A stretch of 64,000 bases of DNA from Streptomyces sp. CBMA29. GTDB lineage: Bacteria > Actinomycetota > Actinomycetes > Streptomycetales > Streptomycetaceae. Positions 9,182 through 17,614 of this stretch are shown in pieces (position 1 is the first letter of the stretch; every line of letters begins with the position of its first letter). The translations under genes were made by a program, and so were the position numbers. The notes beneath the pieces were generated by a model that was given only the letters and a program-made list of their open reading frames with translations, made no database searches and was not told the origin of the DNA. The stretch is taken from positions 57,891 through 121,890 of the forward strand of contig NZ_MECL01000083.1 in the NCBI RefSeq assembly GCF_014596445.1. The letters run 5' to 3'.

Positions 9182-9678
9182 GGCTGTGCCGGGTCCTTTC
9201 GTCGCACTGTCCGGTTCACCGAGGGAATCCGTGTCAGCAAGCAAGCCCCTGAGCAGCACAGTTGACCGGCGAAGGCGTGACGCCGGCACCGTACCGATGT
9301 AGCACAGGGGTAACGAAGGAGGTACCTCGGGCAAACTTCCGGAAACACTCGACATTGAGAGAACCGGCCAGCGCGGATTATTTCCGAAACACTGGGTGAG
9401 GTCGATGGTTGAACTTTAAGAGGTCGCTCACCGCGCATTCAAGGCGGCCGGGGCTACATGGCTCAAAGCAGCCGGACGCGACTGCCGCGAAGCATGAATT
9501 CCGCAGTTGGCGGCGCTCCACGTGAGATGAGCCACAACGCGGCGGCGCTGGCCGAAAACACGTGACGCACCCGCCCGACCGCACAGCGCCACCCGCTGGG
9601 CCCCCGCGACCGGCCGCTTATGCTGCTGATGCCCAGGGCAGACACCCAGCAGGCACCGTCCGTGGAAGGCAGCACGAC
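9182..9678. promoter_or_regulatory. divergent promoter region of the NRPS-like operon
   Basis: 497 bp between the NRPS-like start (minus) and the SDR start (plus), less GC-rich than its neighbours, especially 9330-9420. It holds a short palindrome GAGGTACCTC (9319-9328) upstream of the operon. No convincing protein-coding frame; the short frames have poor codon pattern and no ribosome binding site. No -10/-35 pair is clear enough to call. Confidence 0.4.
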
Positions 9679-10449
9679 ATGAGCCCCCGTACCGCAGTGG
9701 TCACCGGCGCGAGCAGCGGCATCGGTGCCGCCACCGCGCGCAAACTCGCCGAGGCGGGCTTCCATGTCGTGCTCACCGCGCGCCGCGCGGACCGGCTGGA
9801 GGCGCTGGCCAAGGAGCTGACGGAGCAGGGGAGTTCGGCGTCGGTGTACGGGCTGGACGTCACGGACCGGGCCGCCGTGGACGCGTTCGCGGCGGGCCTG
9901 GACCAGTACCCGCCGGTGCACGTCCTGGTGAACAACGCGGGCGGCGCTGTCGGCACCGAGCCGGTGGCCACCGCGGACCCGGCCGACTGGCGGGCGATGT
10001 TCGAGGTCAATGTGCTGGGCGTGCTCAACGTGACGCAGGCGCTGCTGCCCGCGCTGACCGCCTCAGGTGACGGCACCGTCGTCGTGCTGTCCTCGACCGC
10101 GGGCCTGGCCACGTACGAGGGCGGCGGCGGTTACGTGGCCGCCAAGCACGGCGCGCACGTGATCGCCGAGACGCTGCGCCTGGAGCTGAGCGGCAAGCCG
10201 GTGCGCGTCATCGAGATCGCGCCCGGCATGGTGCGTACCGACGAGTTCGCCCTGACCCGCTTCCGCGGTGACGCCGACCGCGCCGCCGCCGTCTACGCGG
10301 GCGTCGCCGAGCCGCTGACCGCCGACGACGTGGCCGACACCGTCTCCTGGGCGGTCACCCGGCCCGCGCACGTGAACGTCGACCTCCTGGTGCTGCGCCC
10401 GCGCGCGCAGGCCAGCAACTACAAGGTGCACCGTGAGGAGCCGCAGTGA
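9679..10449 (+). CDS. SDR-family NAD(P)-dependent oxidoreductase (YdfG-like)
   Basis: 256 aa from the ATG at 9679 (GGAAGG upstream). Classical SDR: VTGASSGIGAAT (cofactor), VLVNNAGG near residue 89, SSTAGLA with catalytic Ser and YVAAK active site near 153-157, and a PGMVRTDEF loop. Closest in style to the 3-hydroxy-acid/serine dehydrogenase (YdfG) group. Its stop overlaps the next gene's GTG start as GTGA, so the two are co-translated. It could serve the terphenyl-like pathway across the divergent promoter, but such SDRs are common housekeeping genes. Confidence 0.85.
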   Translation: MSPRTAVVTGASSGIGAATARKLAEAGFHVVLTARRADRLEALAKELTEQGSSASVYGLDVTDRAAVDAFAAGLDQYPPVHVLVNNAGGAVGTEPVATADPADWRAMFEVNVLGVLNVTQALLPALTASGDGTVVVLSSTAGLATYEGGGGYVAAKHGAHVIAETLRLELSGKPVRVIEIAPGMVRTDEFALTRFRGDADRAAAVYAGVAEPLTADDVADTVSWAVTRPAHVNVDLLVLRPRAQASNYKVHREEPQ

Positions 10450-11318
10450 TATCCGAGCCGGAGCTGACGGGCGGCGACCCCAGCAAGCGCGGCGAGCTGG
10501 ACTACGGGGTGCTCGGCGCGGCCGACGCCGCCGATACGGCCGACGGGCCCGGCGCCTCGGGCCGCGCGGCCGACCTCGTCGTGGACTTCGAAGGCGGTTC
10601 CGAGGGCGGTTCCGAGGGCGGCCCGCCGCCGGCCGCCGCCTCCCGCGTACGACCGCCGTGGGTGTGGGTGCTCGGCGCGGCCGTCGTCACCTCCGCGCTG
10701 TGGACGGGCGGCCTGTTCGTGTACGACCGGGGCCACAGCGACCTGCCGGACCTGCACGGGTACCACGTCGCCGACAGCCCCTGCGAGGGCGCGACCCTCC
10801 AGCCGCTGACCGCCGCCGTCCGGGCCAACAGCCCGGGGACGCTCTCCGTGGGGACGCCCGAGACGTCCTCGCCCGCGATGCGGCACCTCGGCTCCGCCCT
10901 CGACCAGGTCGCCTGCGACTTCTCCACCCAGGCGCCGTACGCGCGGGGCGCCACGATGTCCTACATCGTCGACGTCGCCGTCGACCTGCACAAACAGACC
11001 GATCCCCGCGTCGAATTCGAGGACCAGGTGCGGATGATGACCGGCAGCCTCCAGACCGCGAGCGAGGTCTCGTCGGTGCCGGGGCTCGGCGACCAGGCGT
11101 ATTTCCTCACGCGCAGCGACGAGGGCCAGGAGCTGAAGATCCTGCACGGCGGCGCGGTCATCTCGCTCAGGTTCAACGCCTACAGCGACGTCAACGTTTC
11201 CGAGGACACCCTCAACGGCCTCGACGGCGGCTCCTATCCGCTCTCCCCCGACCTCCTCCAGTACCAGCCCGCGCTGATCGAGACGGCGCGCAACATCATG
11301 GGCGCGCTCCGGAAGTAG
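10446..11318 (+). CDS. single-pass membrane protein, DUF3558-like extracellular domain
   Basis: 290 aa. The cytoplasmic N-terminus (about 65 residues) has a GGSEGGSEGG repeat, then one membrane segment (WVWVLGAAVVTSALWTGGLF, about 74-93), then an extracellular domain with PCEGATLQPL, VACDFS and GLGDQAYF. These resemble the Cys and GLGD elements of the DUF3558 lipoproteins found later in this window. GTG start overlaps the SDR stop; the 3' end overlaps the convergent exporter gene by 23 bp. Function unknown. Confidence 0.65.
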   Translation: MISEPELTGGDPSKRGELDYGVLGAADAADTADGPGASGRAADLVVDFEGGSEGGSEGGPPPAAASRVRPPWVWVLGAAVVTSALWTGGLFVYDRGHSDLPDLHGYHVADSPCEGATLQPLTAAVRANSPGTLSVGTPETSSPAMRHLGSALDQVACDFSTQAPYARGATMSYIVDVAVDLHKQTDPRVEFEDQVRMMTGSLQTASEVSSVPGLGDQAYFLTRSDEGQELKILHGGAVISLRFNAYSDVNVSEDTLNGLDGGSYPLSPDLLQYQPALIETARNIMGALRK

Positions 11319-12237
11319 CCGCGGGCCGCGGGCCGCCCTCATGACGTTCCCTGCGGGCACGGCGTACGCGGCTGGCGAGCCGTACCGCCCGCGCCGTCAC
11401 CGGCTGCCCGGTCAGGACGCCGGCCAGGACGAGCGCCAGGCCGCCCCACTGCTGCGCGCCCAGCGTCTCGGCCGCGACCAGCGTCCCGAGCAGGACGCCG
11501 GTGACCGGGTTGAGCAGGCCGATCAGCCCGACCCCGGCCGCCGTGAGGTGCCGCAGGCCGGTGAACCAGGCGGCGAAGGCGACGGCCGTACCGACCGTGG
11601 TGACGTAGCCGAAGCCCAGCAGCGCGCGGCCGTCCAGGGCGGGCGGCGCGCCCTCGGCCGCGGCGGCGACCGGCAGCAGGACGAGCGCGCCCGCGACGAG
11701 CTGCCAGGCCGTGGAGGACAGGACGTCCACGGCGCCGCCCCAGCGCTTGGCCAGGATGTAGCCGATCGACGACATCGCCATGGCGGCGACGGACGCGAGC
11801 AGGCCGAGCGGGTCGATGCCGTCCGCGCCGTCGAGCACCATCAGGCACACGCCCGCGATGCCGACGCAGGCGCCGAGCAGCGGCAGCGCGCGCGGGCGTT
11901 CGGACAGCAGCGGCCAGGCGAGCAGCGTCATCACGACCGGCGAGGTGGCCATGACGGTGGACGCGACGCTGGTCGGCAGGAGCTGCGCGGCGACGTACAC
12001 GAGCGCGAAGAACGCGCCCATGTTGAGCGTGCCGAGCACCAGCGACTTCCACCACCACGCGCCGTGCGGCGCCCGCCTGCGGACCGCCAGCAGGAGCAGC
12101 CCCGCGGGCAGGGCGCGCAGCACCGCGCCGTACAGCGGGTAGTCGGCGGGCAGCGCCTCGCGGGTGACGTAGTACGTCGTGCCCCAGGCGACCGGGGCGA
12201 CGGCCGTGACGAGGGACCACCGCACATTAGCTTCCAT
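11296..12237 (-). CDS. EamA/DMT-family exporter
   Basis: 313 aa with about ten hydrophobic segments, two EamA halves (VAPVAWGTTYYVTREALP at the N-terminus, SSIGYILAKRWGG in the middle) and an Arg-rich C-terminal tail. This family exports amino acids, purines or drugs. The ATG at 12237 lies in the centre of a 26-bp palindrome; a GTG at 12225 preceded by GGAAGC is an alternative start. It diverges from a MarR gene, so repression by that MarR is likely, with the operator covering the exporter's translation start. Confidence 0.85.
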   Translation of the reverse strand: MEANVRWSLVTAVAPVAWGTTYYVTREALPADYPLYGAVLRALPAGLLLLAVRRRAPHGAWWWKSLVLGTLNMGAFFALVYVAAQLLPTSVASTVMATSPVVMTLLAWPLLSERPRALPLLGACVGIAGVCLMVLDGADGIDPLGLLASVAAMAMSSIGYILAKRWGGAVDVLSSTAWQLVAGALVLLPVAAAAEGAPPALDGRALLGFGYVTTVGTAVAFAAWFTGLRHLTAAGVGLIGLLNPVTGVLLGTLVAAETLGAQQWGGLALVLAGVLTGQPVTARAVRLASRVRRARRERHEGGPRPAATSGARP

Positions 12238-12249
12238 GGAAGCTAATGT
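12224..12249. promoter_or_regulatory. 26-bp perfect palindrome, MarR operator
   Basis: Perfect 13+13 palindrome, half site ACATTAGCTTCCA, centred on the CCATGG that supplies the exporter ATG. A second, weaker dyad (AGCTTCCTCGGAAGGT, 12250-12265) follows toward the MarR start. The AT-rich arms are typical of MarR-type operators controlling a divergent pair. Confidence 0.8.
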
Positions 12250-12268
12250 AGCTTCCTCGGAAGGTATT

Positions 12269-12808
12269 GTGGAGGGCATGACCGCACGCAGACCGCCGGA
12301 CTCGCCTGAACCGCCCGATCACGTCGCCCGGATCCAGCGGGAGTGGGCCCGCGAACGGCCCGATGTGGACGTACGGCCGCAGGGTGTCATCGGCAGGCTG
12401 CACCGGCTCGCGGGCCGCCTCACCGAGGAGCTGTGCGTCGTCTACCGCGAACACGGCCTCGGCGAGGGCGACTTCGACGTCCTGGCCGCGCTGCGCCGTG
12501 CGGGCGCGCCCTTCGAGCGGGCGCCCTCGGAGCTGGCCGAGCACACCATGGTCACCACCGGCGCGATGACCAAACGGATCGACCGCCTGGAGCGCGCGGG
12601 CCTGGCGACCCGCCGCCCCAGCGAACTCGACGGCCGCGGCCGGGTGGTCGCGCTCACCGCGCACGGCCGCCAGGTCATCGACCGCGCCTTCACGGCCCAC
12701 ATGGCCAACGAGCGCCGCCTGCTCGGCGCCCTGACCGGCGACGAGGCCGCCCAGCTCGAAGCCCTGCTGACGAAGTGGCTGGCCCGGGTCGAACCGCCCG
12801 GCGCGTGA
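12269..12808 (+). CDS. MarR-family transcriptional regulator
   Basis: 179 aa if the GTG at 12269 is used (GGAAGG 4 nt upstream); the ATG at 12278 is the alternative. Winged-HTH pattern: LTEELCVVYREHGLGEGDFDVL, ELAEHTMVTTGAMTKRIDRL (recognition helix region), then the wing RPSELDGRGRVVALTAHG. It diverges from the EamA exporter and probably represses both genes through the intervening palindromes, releasing on binding an exported small molecule. Confidence 0.88.
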   Translation: MEGMTARRPPDSPEPPDHVARIQREWARERPDVDVRPQGVIGRLHRLAGRLTEELCVVYREHGLGEGDFDVLAALRRAGAPFERAPSELAEHTMVTTGAMTKRIDRLERAGLATRRPSELDGRGRVVALTAHGRQVIDRAFTAHMANERRLLGALTGDEAAQLEALLTKWLARVEPPGA

Positions 12809-12832
12809 CCCGGTCCGTCGTCAGGAACGGGT

Positions 12833-13258
12833 TCAGCCCTCCGGGTCGAGGTCGACGCGCATCGTGAGCAGGTTGGTCCCGAACACCCGGACCGCCGCGC
12901 TGTTGAACCTCGGCAACCGCTTCAGCCGTTCACGCGGGTCGTCGTCGTCCACGAGGGCGGCCGTACCGGCGTGCCACGTGCCCTTGATCTGCACGCGTAC
13001 GCGCGGGTCCGCCTCGATGTTCCGCACGTACTGCGACTGCCGGCCGAATTCACTGACCCACCAGAACGTGGTGCCCTCCAGCGCACCCCCCACCGGCGTC
13101 CGCCGGGGCAGCCCGGACACCCGGCCGGTCGTCTCCACCACCGCCGCCCCCGGCGTGAACGCCGCCGTCCGCCGCGCCACCGGATTCACCACCCACCGCT
13201 GCCCCCAGACCACCAGCCCACGACCCGCCACACCCACCACTCCCTCATCCACCCGCAC
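12833..13258 (-). CDS. nitroreductase/deazaflavin (F420)-dependent family protein (DUF385)
   Basis: About 141 aa from a GTG near 13258. The body matches the F420H2-dependent reductase (Ddn/DUF385) pattern: RWVVNPVARR, TTGRVSGLPRRTPVGGALEG, YVRNIEADPRVRVQIKG. A longer reading frame continues upstream but runs through 92-bp tandem repeats whose length is not a multiple of three, so that extension is not believed. The start is uncertain (several GTG/TTG codons). The family reduces quinones or enones in the cytoplasm using F420. Confidence 0.72.
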   Translation of the reverse strand: MRVDEGVVGVAGRGLVVWGQRWVVNPVARRTAAFTPGAAVVETTGRVSGLPRRTPVGGALEGTTFWWVSEFGRQSQYVRNIEADPRVRVQIKGTWHAGTAALVDDDDPRERLKRLPRFNSAAVRVFGTNLLTMRVDLDPEG

Positions 13259-13280
13259 CAACCCAACACCCCCACTTCTA

Positions 13281-13500
13281 CCCCCCGCGACAGCCGATCC
13301 GCACACACCAGGCGCGGACCCGCCCAGCACAAACCCCGCCCGCCCCCCGGCAACCCACCACCCCCGGCCAACACCCCCGCGGCAGCGGATTCGCACACAC
13401 CGGACGCGGACCCGCCCAGCACAAACCCCGCCCGCCCCCCGGCAACCCACCACCCCCGACGAACACCCCCGCGGCAGCGGATTCGCACACACCGGACGCT
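13281..13500. repeat. 92-bp tandem repeat, about 2.3 copies
   Basis: Near-identical blocks start at 13289 (diverged), 13381 and 13473, each 92 bp apart, with core GGCAGCGGATTCGCACACAC followed by a C-rich tract. The period is not divisible by three and the strand is strongly C-rich, so it is non-coding. It lies upstream of the F420-family gene. Confidence 0.85.
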
Positions 13501-13510
13501 CGGTGGACAC

Positions 13511-13860
13511 GGAACCGTCGCCGGATGGCGGGATGGTGCTGATGTGGTGTGGGTTGACGTGAGCATGTTTGGCGAAGCCAAATCCTTGGGGATGATTCCC
13601 GCGGCGTTCTTCGCGCGTAGATCCTTACGACAGCAGGGCCGTTGACGCTGGAGCCGCTCGATGCCACACCCCGTGCAGTCAGAGATCAGAGCGTTACCCC
13701 GTCCCCCCACTCACCCTCACGCCCCCACCCTCACCCCCCACCGTCACCGCCATCGCGGTCTACCGCTCAGAGCCATCTTGACATGCCCACATCAGTGCAC
13801 CTCGGCGCAGCTCGTTGCTGAAGTGACCGCTGAAGCGATCGTCCCGCCGATGGAGGTTCC
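13511..13860. other. intergenic region upstream of the SGNH hydrolase, no gene seen
   Basis: 350 bp of lower-GC sequence with no plausible gene. It must carry the promoter of the secreted hydrolase. No promoter could be assigned with confidence. Confidence 0.4.
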
Positions 13861-14655
13861 GTGAACCGCACCAAGTCCCTGTCCGTGCTGGCCACGTTGG
13901 TCATGGGCGCCGCCCTGGCCCTCGTGGGCGTCAGCCCGGCCCACGCCGCAGGCCCCGCCTATGTCGCCCTGGGCGACTCGTACTCGGCCGGAAACGGCGC
14001 GGGAAACTACGACAGCGCCAGCGGCGACTGTCACCGCAGCTTCAGCGCGTACCCGTACTTGTGGAAGAACGCGCACGCCCCGTCCTCCTTCGCCGACACC
14101 GCCTGTTCCGGCGCGGTGACCTCGGACGTGCTGAACAACCAGCTCGGCCCGCTCAACTCCTCCACCGGCCTGGTCACCCTCACCATCGGCGGCAACGACG
14201 CGGGCTTCTCCGACGTCATGACCACCTGCGTGACCGGCTCCGACAGCGACTGCGTCAACCGGGTGAACACGGCGGAGAACTTCGTCAGGAACACGCTGCC
14301 CGGCCGCCTCGACGCGGTCTACAACGCGATCCACGCCAAGGCCCCCTCGGCGCACGTCGTCGTCCTGGGCTACCCCGACATGTACACCCTGAACACCTTC
14401 TGCATCGGTCTCAGCGCCACCAAGCACGCCAAGATCGACGAGGCCGCCGACGTGCTCGACACCACCACCGCCGCCCGCGCCGCCGCGCACGGCTTCTCCT
14501 TCGGTGACGTCCGCTCGACGTTCAAGGGCCACGAGCTGTGCTCGGGCGACGCCTACCTCCACTCGCTGGTCATCTCGCCGAGTTGGGAGTCGTACCACCC
14601 GACCGCAACAGGTCACTCCAACGGCTACCTGCCGGTGCTCAACGCCAACGACTGA
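13861..14655 (+). CDS. secreted SGNH/GDSL-family hydrolase (lipase/esterase)
   Basis: 264 aa. Sec signal peptide at residues 1-29 (KSLSVLATLVMGAALALVG, cleavage near AHA-AG). Block I ALGDSYSAGNGAG with the catalytic Ser, Gly in block II, TLTIGGNDAGF (block III) and the late ESYHPTATGH block with the catalytic Asp/His pair region. Six Cys in the mature protein suit disulphides. Resembles the known extracellular Streptomyces GDSL lipase family. GTG start with GGAGGT 3 nt upstream. It probably hydrolyses lipid or carbohydrate esters outside the cell. Confidence 0.9.
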   Translation: MNRTKSLSVLATLVMGAALALVGVSPAHAAGPAYVALGDSYSAGNGAGNYDSASGDCHRSFSAYPYLWKNAHAPSSFADTACSGAVTSDVLNNQLGPLNSSTGLVTLTIGGNDAGFSDVMTTCVTGSDSDCVNRVNTAENFVRNTLPGRLDAVYNAIHAKAPSAHVVVLGYPDMYTLNTFCIGLSATKHAKIDEAADVLDTTTAARAAAHGFSFGDVRSTFKGHELCSGDAYLHSLVISPSWESYHPTATGHSNGYLPVLNAND

Positions 14656-14700
14656 CGGCACCGGCTGACGGCGTCGGCTGACAGCCGCCCCGCTCCGGCC

Positions 14701-14745
14701 GAAGGCCCCCCGCCCGCTCAACCCCCCACCGGGCAGGGGGCCTTC
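14701..14745. terminator. bidirectional terminator hairpin
   Basis: Inverted repeat GAAGGCCCCC (14701-14710) / GGGGGCCTTC (14736-14745) between the convergent SGNH hydrolase and isochorismatase genes. Confidence 0.75.
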
Positions 14746-14773
14746 GCGTACGCACGTCGCGGCGGCGGCGGCC

Positions 14774-15322
14774 TCAGAAGTCGACGTCCTTCGTCGTGAC
14801 CGTCCCCGCCGTGCGGCCGGGGGCCGCCTGAAAGCTCCAGTAGAGATTGGTGTGGGCGATCACCTGGGCCGGGGGCGGCGCGCCCCACTCGGTCAGATCC
14901 TCCGTCGTGTGGGCGTCGCCGACCAGCGTCGTGTCGTATCCCCGCACGAGCGCGCCGTGCAGCGTGGAGCGGATGCACGCGTCGGTCTGGCCGCCGACGA
15001 CGAGCAGGCGCCCGACGCCGAGACCGGCCAGGACCTCCTCCAGGTCGGTGTCCTCGAAGGAGTCGCCGTACGCCTTGTCGATGTGCGGCTCGGCGTCGTC
15101 CGCACCCAGTTCGGGCGCGATCCGCCACGGCTCGCTGCCCTTCGTCCTGTCCTCGCCGGAGTCCTGGACCCAGACCACCGGGGTCTGTTTCTCCCGTGCC
15201 CGCGCGACGAGCGCGGCGATGTTGGCGACCACCGCGTCACGTTCGTGGCAGCCGTTGAGCACGCCCACCTGCGAGTCCACCACGAGGAGTGCGGTGTGCG
15301 GCCGGTTCCTGAGAGTGGTCAT
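14774..15322 (-). CDS. isochorismatase-family cysteine hydrolase
   Basis: 182 aa from the ATG at 15322 (GGGGGAAAG upstream). Catalytic triad positions are visible: Asp in LLVVDSQVGVL, Lys in HIDKAYGDSF, and Cys in GGQTDACIRST. The family hydrolyses amides or isochorismate-like vinyl ethers in the cytoplasm. With no siderophore genes nearby, a nicotinamidase-like or amidase role is as likely as isochorismate hydrolysis. Confidence 0.85.
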   Translation of the reverse strand: MTTLRNRPHTALLVVDSQVGVLNGCHERDAVVANIAALVARAREKQTPVVWVQDSGEDRTKGSEPWRIAPELGADDAEPHIDKAYGDSFEDTDLEEVLAGLGVGRLLVVGGQTDACIRSTLHGALVRGYDTTLVGDAHTTEDLTEWGAPPPAQVIAHTNLYWSFQAAPGRTAGTVTTKDVDF

Positions 15323-15530
15323 GGTCTTTCCCCCTTGCTCACGCGCCGTTCTGCTCACGCTCTGTGTCGCACCGCGCGTCACGCCTGCGTCGTCACGCTC
15401 TGTGCCGATCTCCGTCCACCGTAACCCCCACCACCGACAACGGGCCCGACGATCTCTTTGCCGTTTCGAGCCGCGCATTCAGGTGATTCCGGCACGAACG
15501 GCGATTTTCAGCCACCTAGTATCTGGTTCC

Positions 15531-16763
15531 GTGACAGACGGGAAGAGCCGGCGGCGACCGGCCGGCCACGCGACCGGGGCGGGCGGCCACGCGACCGGCG
15601 TGGTCGTCCTCGGGGCCGGTCCCGCCGGGCTCGTGCTCGGCAACATCCTTGCGGACCGGGGGATCGACTGCGTCGTCCTGGAACGGGCCGAGGCCGCGCA
15701 GGTACGGACCCGTGCGCGCGCCGGATTCCTGGCGGCCAACACCGTACGGATTCTCGAACGGCACGGCCTCGCCGAGGGGTTGCGGCGGCGCGGGCAGCCC
15801 CACAGCACCTGCGAGTTCCGTACCGAGGACGGCCGGTTCCGGCTGGACTACGGCGCGCTCGGGCAGCGCGAGCCGCACACCGTCTACCCCCAACAGGACC
15901 TGGTGAGCGACCTGTCGGCCCGGTTCCTGGAACGCGGCGGGCAGATTCGTTTCGGCACCGAGGCCGTGGCCGTACGCGACGTCGACAGCGAGCGGCCCGA
16001 GGTCGTCGTGCGCGAGGCCGACGGACGGCCGGGCCTGTGGCGGGCGCGGTACGTGGCGGGTTGCGACGGGCGGCACGGCGCCGCCCGGCGTTCGCTGCCG
16101 CCCGGCGTCGTCCGCCACCACCGCGATCACGGCGTGACCTGGCTCGGCCTGCTCGCCGAGGCGCCGCCCAGCCTGGACGCCGTCGGATACGCGGTGCACG
16201 AGCGCGGGTTCGCCGGGCACATGGCCAGGACCAGTGAGGTCACCCGCTACTACCTCCAGTACGAGCGCGGCGCCCCGGCCGACGCCTGGTCGGCGGAGCG
16301 GATCTGGGACGAGCTGGAACTGCGCATGCGGGCGAAGGAGTTCGGGCCGCTGCTGCGCGGCCGGTTCGTCCAGCGGTCCGTCGTCGACCTGACGTCCGAC
16401 GTGCTCGAACCCCTGCGCCACGGCGCGCTGTTCCTCGTCGGCGACGCCGCCGGTCTGATCAGCCCGTCGGCCGCGAAGGGCGCCAATCTGGCCGTACTCG
16501 AAGCGGCGGTCCTGGCCGACGCCCTGACCGCCGATCTCACGGCCGGGGACCCGCGCGGCCTCGACGCCTATTCGGCGCGCTGCCTGACGCACATCTGGCG
16601 GGCGCAGGAGTTCTCGCACTGGATGATCGGGCTGCTGCACGGTCCGTCCGGCGCGGACGGCGAGTCGCTGTTCCACAACTCCCTGCGCCGCGCCCGCCTC
16701 GCCTCGTTGCGCACGTCGCGCAGCCAGCAGGACTGGTTCGCCGAGCACTACGTCGGCGTCTAG
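15531..16763 (+). CDS. FAD-dependent aromatic monooxygenase, PobA-like (4-hydroxybenzoate 3-monooxygenase family)
   Basis: 410 aa from a GTG at 15531. FAD-binding GAGPAGLVLGNIL with VVLERAE follows, then RTRARAGFLAANTVRILERHG, the DG motif region, and GDAAGLISPSAAKGANLAV (second FAD motif). Length and spacing fit the p-hydroxybenzoate hydroxylase group. No Shine-Dalgarno is seen; TAGTAT (15517-15522) lies 8 nt before the GTG, consistent with a leaderless transcript. The next gene follows in the same direction and may share the transcript. Substrate is inferred only from family. Confidence 0.78.
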   Translation: MTDGKSRRRPAGHATGAGGHATGVVVLGAGPAGLVLGNILADRGIDCVVLERAEAAQVRTRARAGFLAANTVRILERHGLAEGLRRRGQPHSTCEFRTEDGRFRLDYGALGQREPHTVYPQQDLVSDLSARFLERGGQIRFGTEAVAVRDVDSERPEVVVREADGRPGLWRARYVAGCDGRHGAARRSLPPGVVRHHRDHGVTWLGLLAEAPPSLDAVGYAVHERGFAGHMARTSEVTRYYLQYERGAPADAWSAERIWDELELRMRAKEFGPLLRGRFVQRSVVDLTSDVLEPLRHGALFLVGDAAGLISPSAAKGANLAVLEAAVLADALTADLTAGDPRGLDAYSARCLTHIWRAQEFSHWMIGLLHGPSGADGESLFHNSLRRARLASLRTSRSQQDWFAEHYVGV

Positions 16764-16852
16764 CCGCTCCGGCCCGCCGCCCCGGCCGCCCACCCGGCCG
16801 CCCACCCGTACGCACGCGTCCGAACCCCGAACGAATGAGGGTCCCCCCGCAA

Positions 16853-17515
16853 ATGATCACGGCACTGTCGGGCGATACGTCCGACGCGTCCCGCCTGCGC
16901 GCGACGGTCGGCTTCGTCAGGGAGCAGGACACCGCCACGCTGCTCCGGCTCCTGCTTCCCGGGCTCGACGGACCGGAGTCGCGGACGCTGGCGGAGCACT
17001 GCGCCTTCTCGCACGCCGCACTGCTCGTCTTCCCGTCCGACCGGGCGGAGTTGGAGGCCACGCTCGCCGGCTGCGGGCTGGTCGCGGACGCGCCGCCGAC
17101 GCCGAGCGTCGTCGTACGCGAGCGGCTGGCCGTGCGGCACAAGCGGAGCGCGGCGGAGCTGGACGTCGGGATTCTGCGGCCCGCGGTGGAGTGCCGGGAC
17201 GGGGAGCGGCGGACGGTCGAGGTGTTCGCGCTGACCGTGCCGCCGGGCTCAGAGCTCGGCGAGGTCGCGGCGTACGAGCGTGAGCGGCAGCACGAGACGC
17301 ATGTCGCCTTCGAGGTCGGGGCACCGGACCCGTCGGTGCTGCGCGGTCTGTGCGCGGCCTTCGGGCGGTACGGCGCGACGCCCGACGGCGGCGGCTACAA
17401 CCCGCACGAGAACGGCACGGTGTTCTACTTCGCCGCGCCCGCCGAGGCCAAGGCCGGTTACCGGCGGGTGGAGTTGTACGTGCCGGGCGACCACCGCGAC
17501 CTGCTCGACGGATAA
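16853..17515 (+). CDS. conserved hypothetical protein, possible VOC-like fold
   Basis: 220 aa from the ATG at 16853 (GAGGG 11 nt upstream); an in-frame ATG at 16835 has no site. I do not recognise the family. Two halves each contain a His-rich strand (CAFSHAALLVFP and ETHVAFEVG), and the second ends in GGGYNPHENGTVFYF and YRRVELYVPG, somewhat like paired VOC-type beta modules. It follows the PobA-like monooxygenase by 90 bp and could act on its substrate or product. Confidence 0.55.
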   Translation: MITALSGDTSDASRLRATVGFVREQDTATLLRLLLPGLDGPESRTLAEHCAFSHAALLVFPSDRAELEATLAGCGLVADAPPTPSVVVRERLAVRHKRSAAELDVGILRPAVECRDGERRTVEVFALTVPPGSELGEVAAYERERQHETHVAFEVGAPDPSVLRGLCAAFGRYGATPDGGGYNPHENGTVFYFAAPAEAKAGYRRVELYVPGDHRDLLDG

Positions 17516-17579
17516 CCGTAGCCCGTTGCCGTACCCACCCCTCAGCACGGCCCGTAACCCCAAAAGCCGAAGCGGCCAC

Positions 17580-17608
17580 GGGCGCACGGTTCCAGGAGCC
17601 GTGCGCCC
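17580..17608. terminator. bidirectional terminator hairpin
   Basis: GGGCGCACGG (17580-17589) / CCGTGCGCCC (17599-17608), 9-nt loop, between the convergent hypothetical gene and rtcB. Confidence 0.75.
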
Positions 17609-17614
17609 GACGCG

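Noticed and set aside
9378..9584. 68-codon frame upstream of the NRPS-like gene
   Set aside because: No ribosome site, no family pattern, weak codon bias; likely promoter DNA.
13281..13500. CRISPR array
   Set aside because: Two to three 92-bp units without short spacers and no cas genes.
13259..13510. Upstream extension of the F420-family protein
   Set aside because: Passes through non-triplet 92-bp repeats and gives low-complexity Gly/Cys-rich sequence unlike the family.
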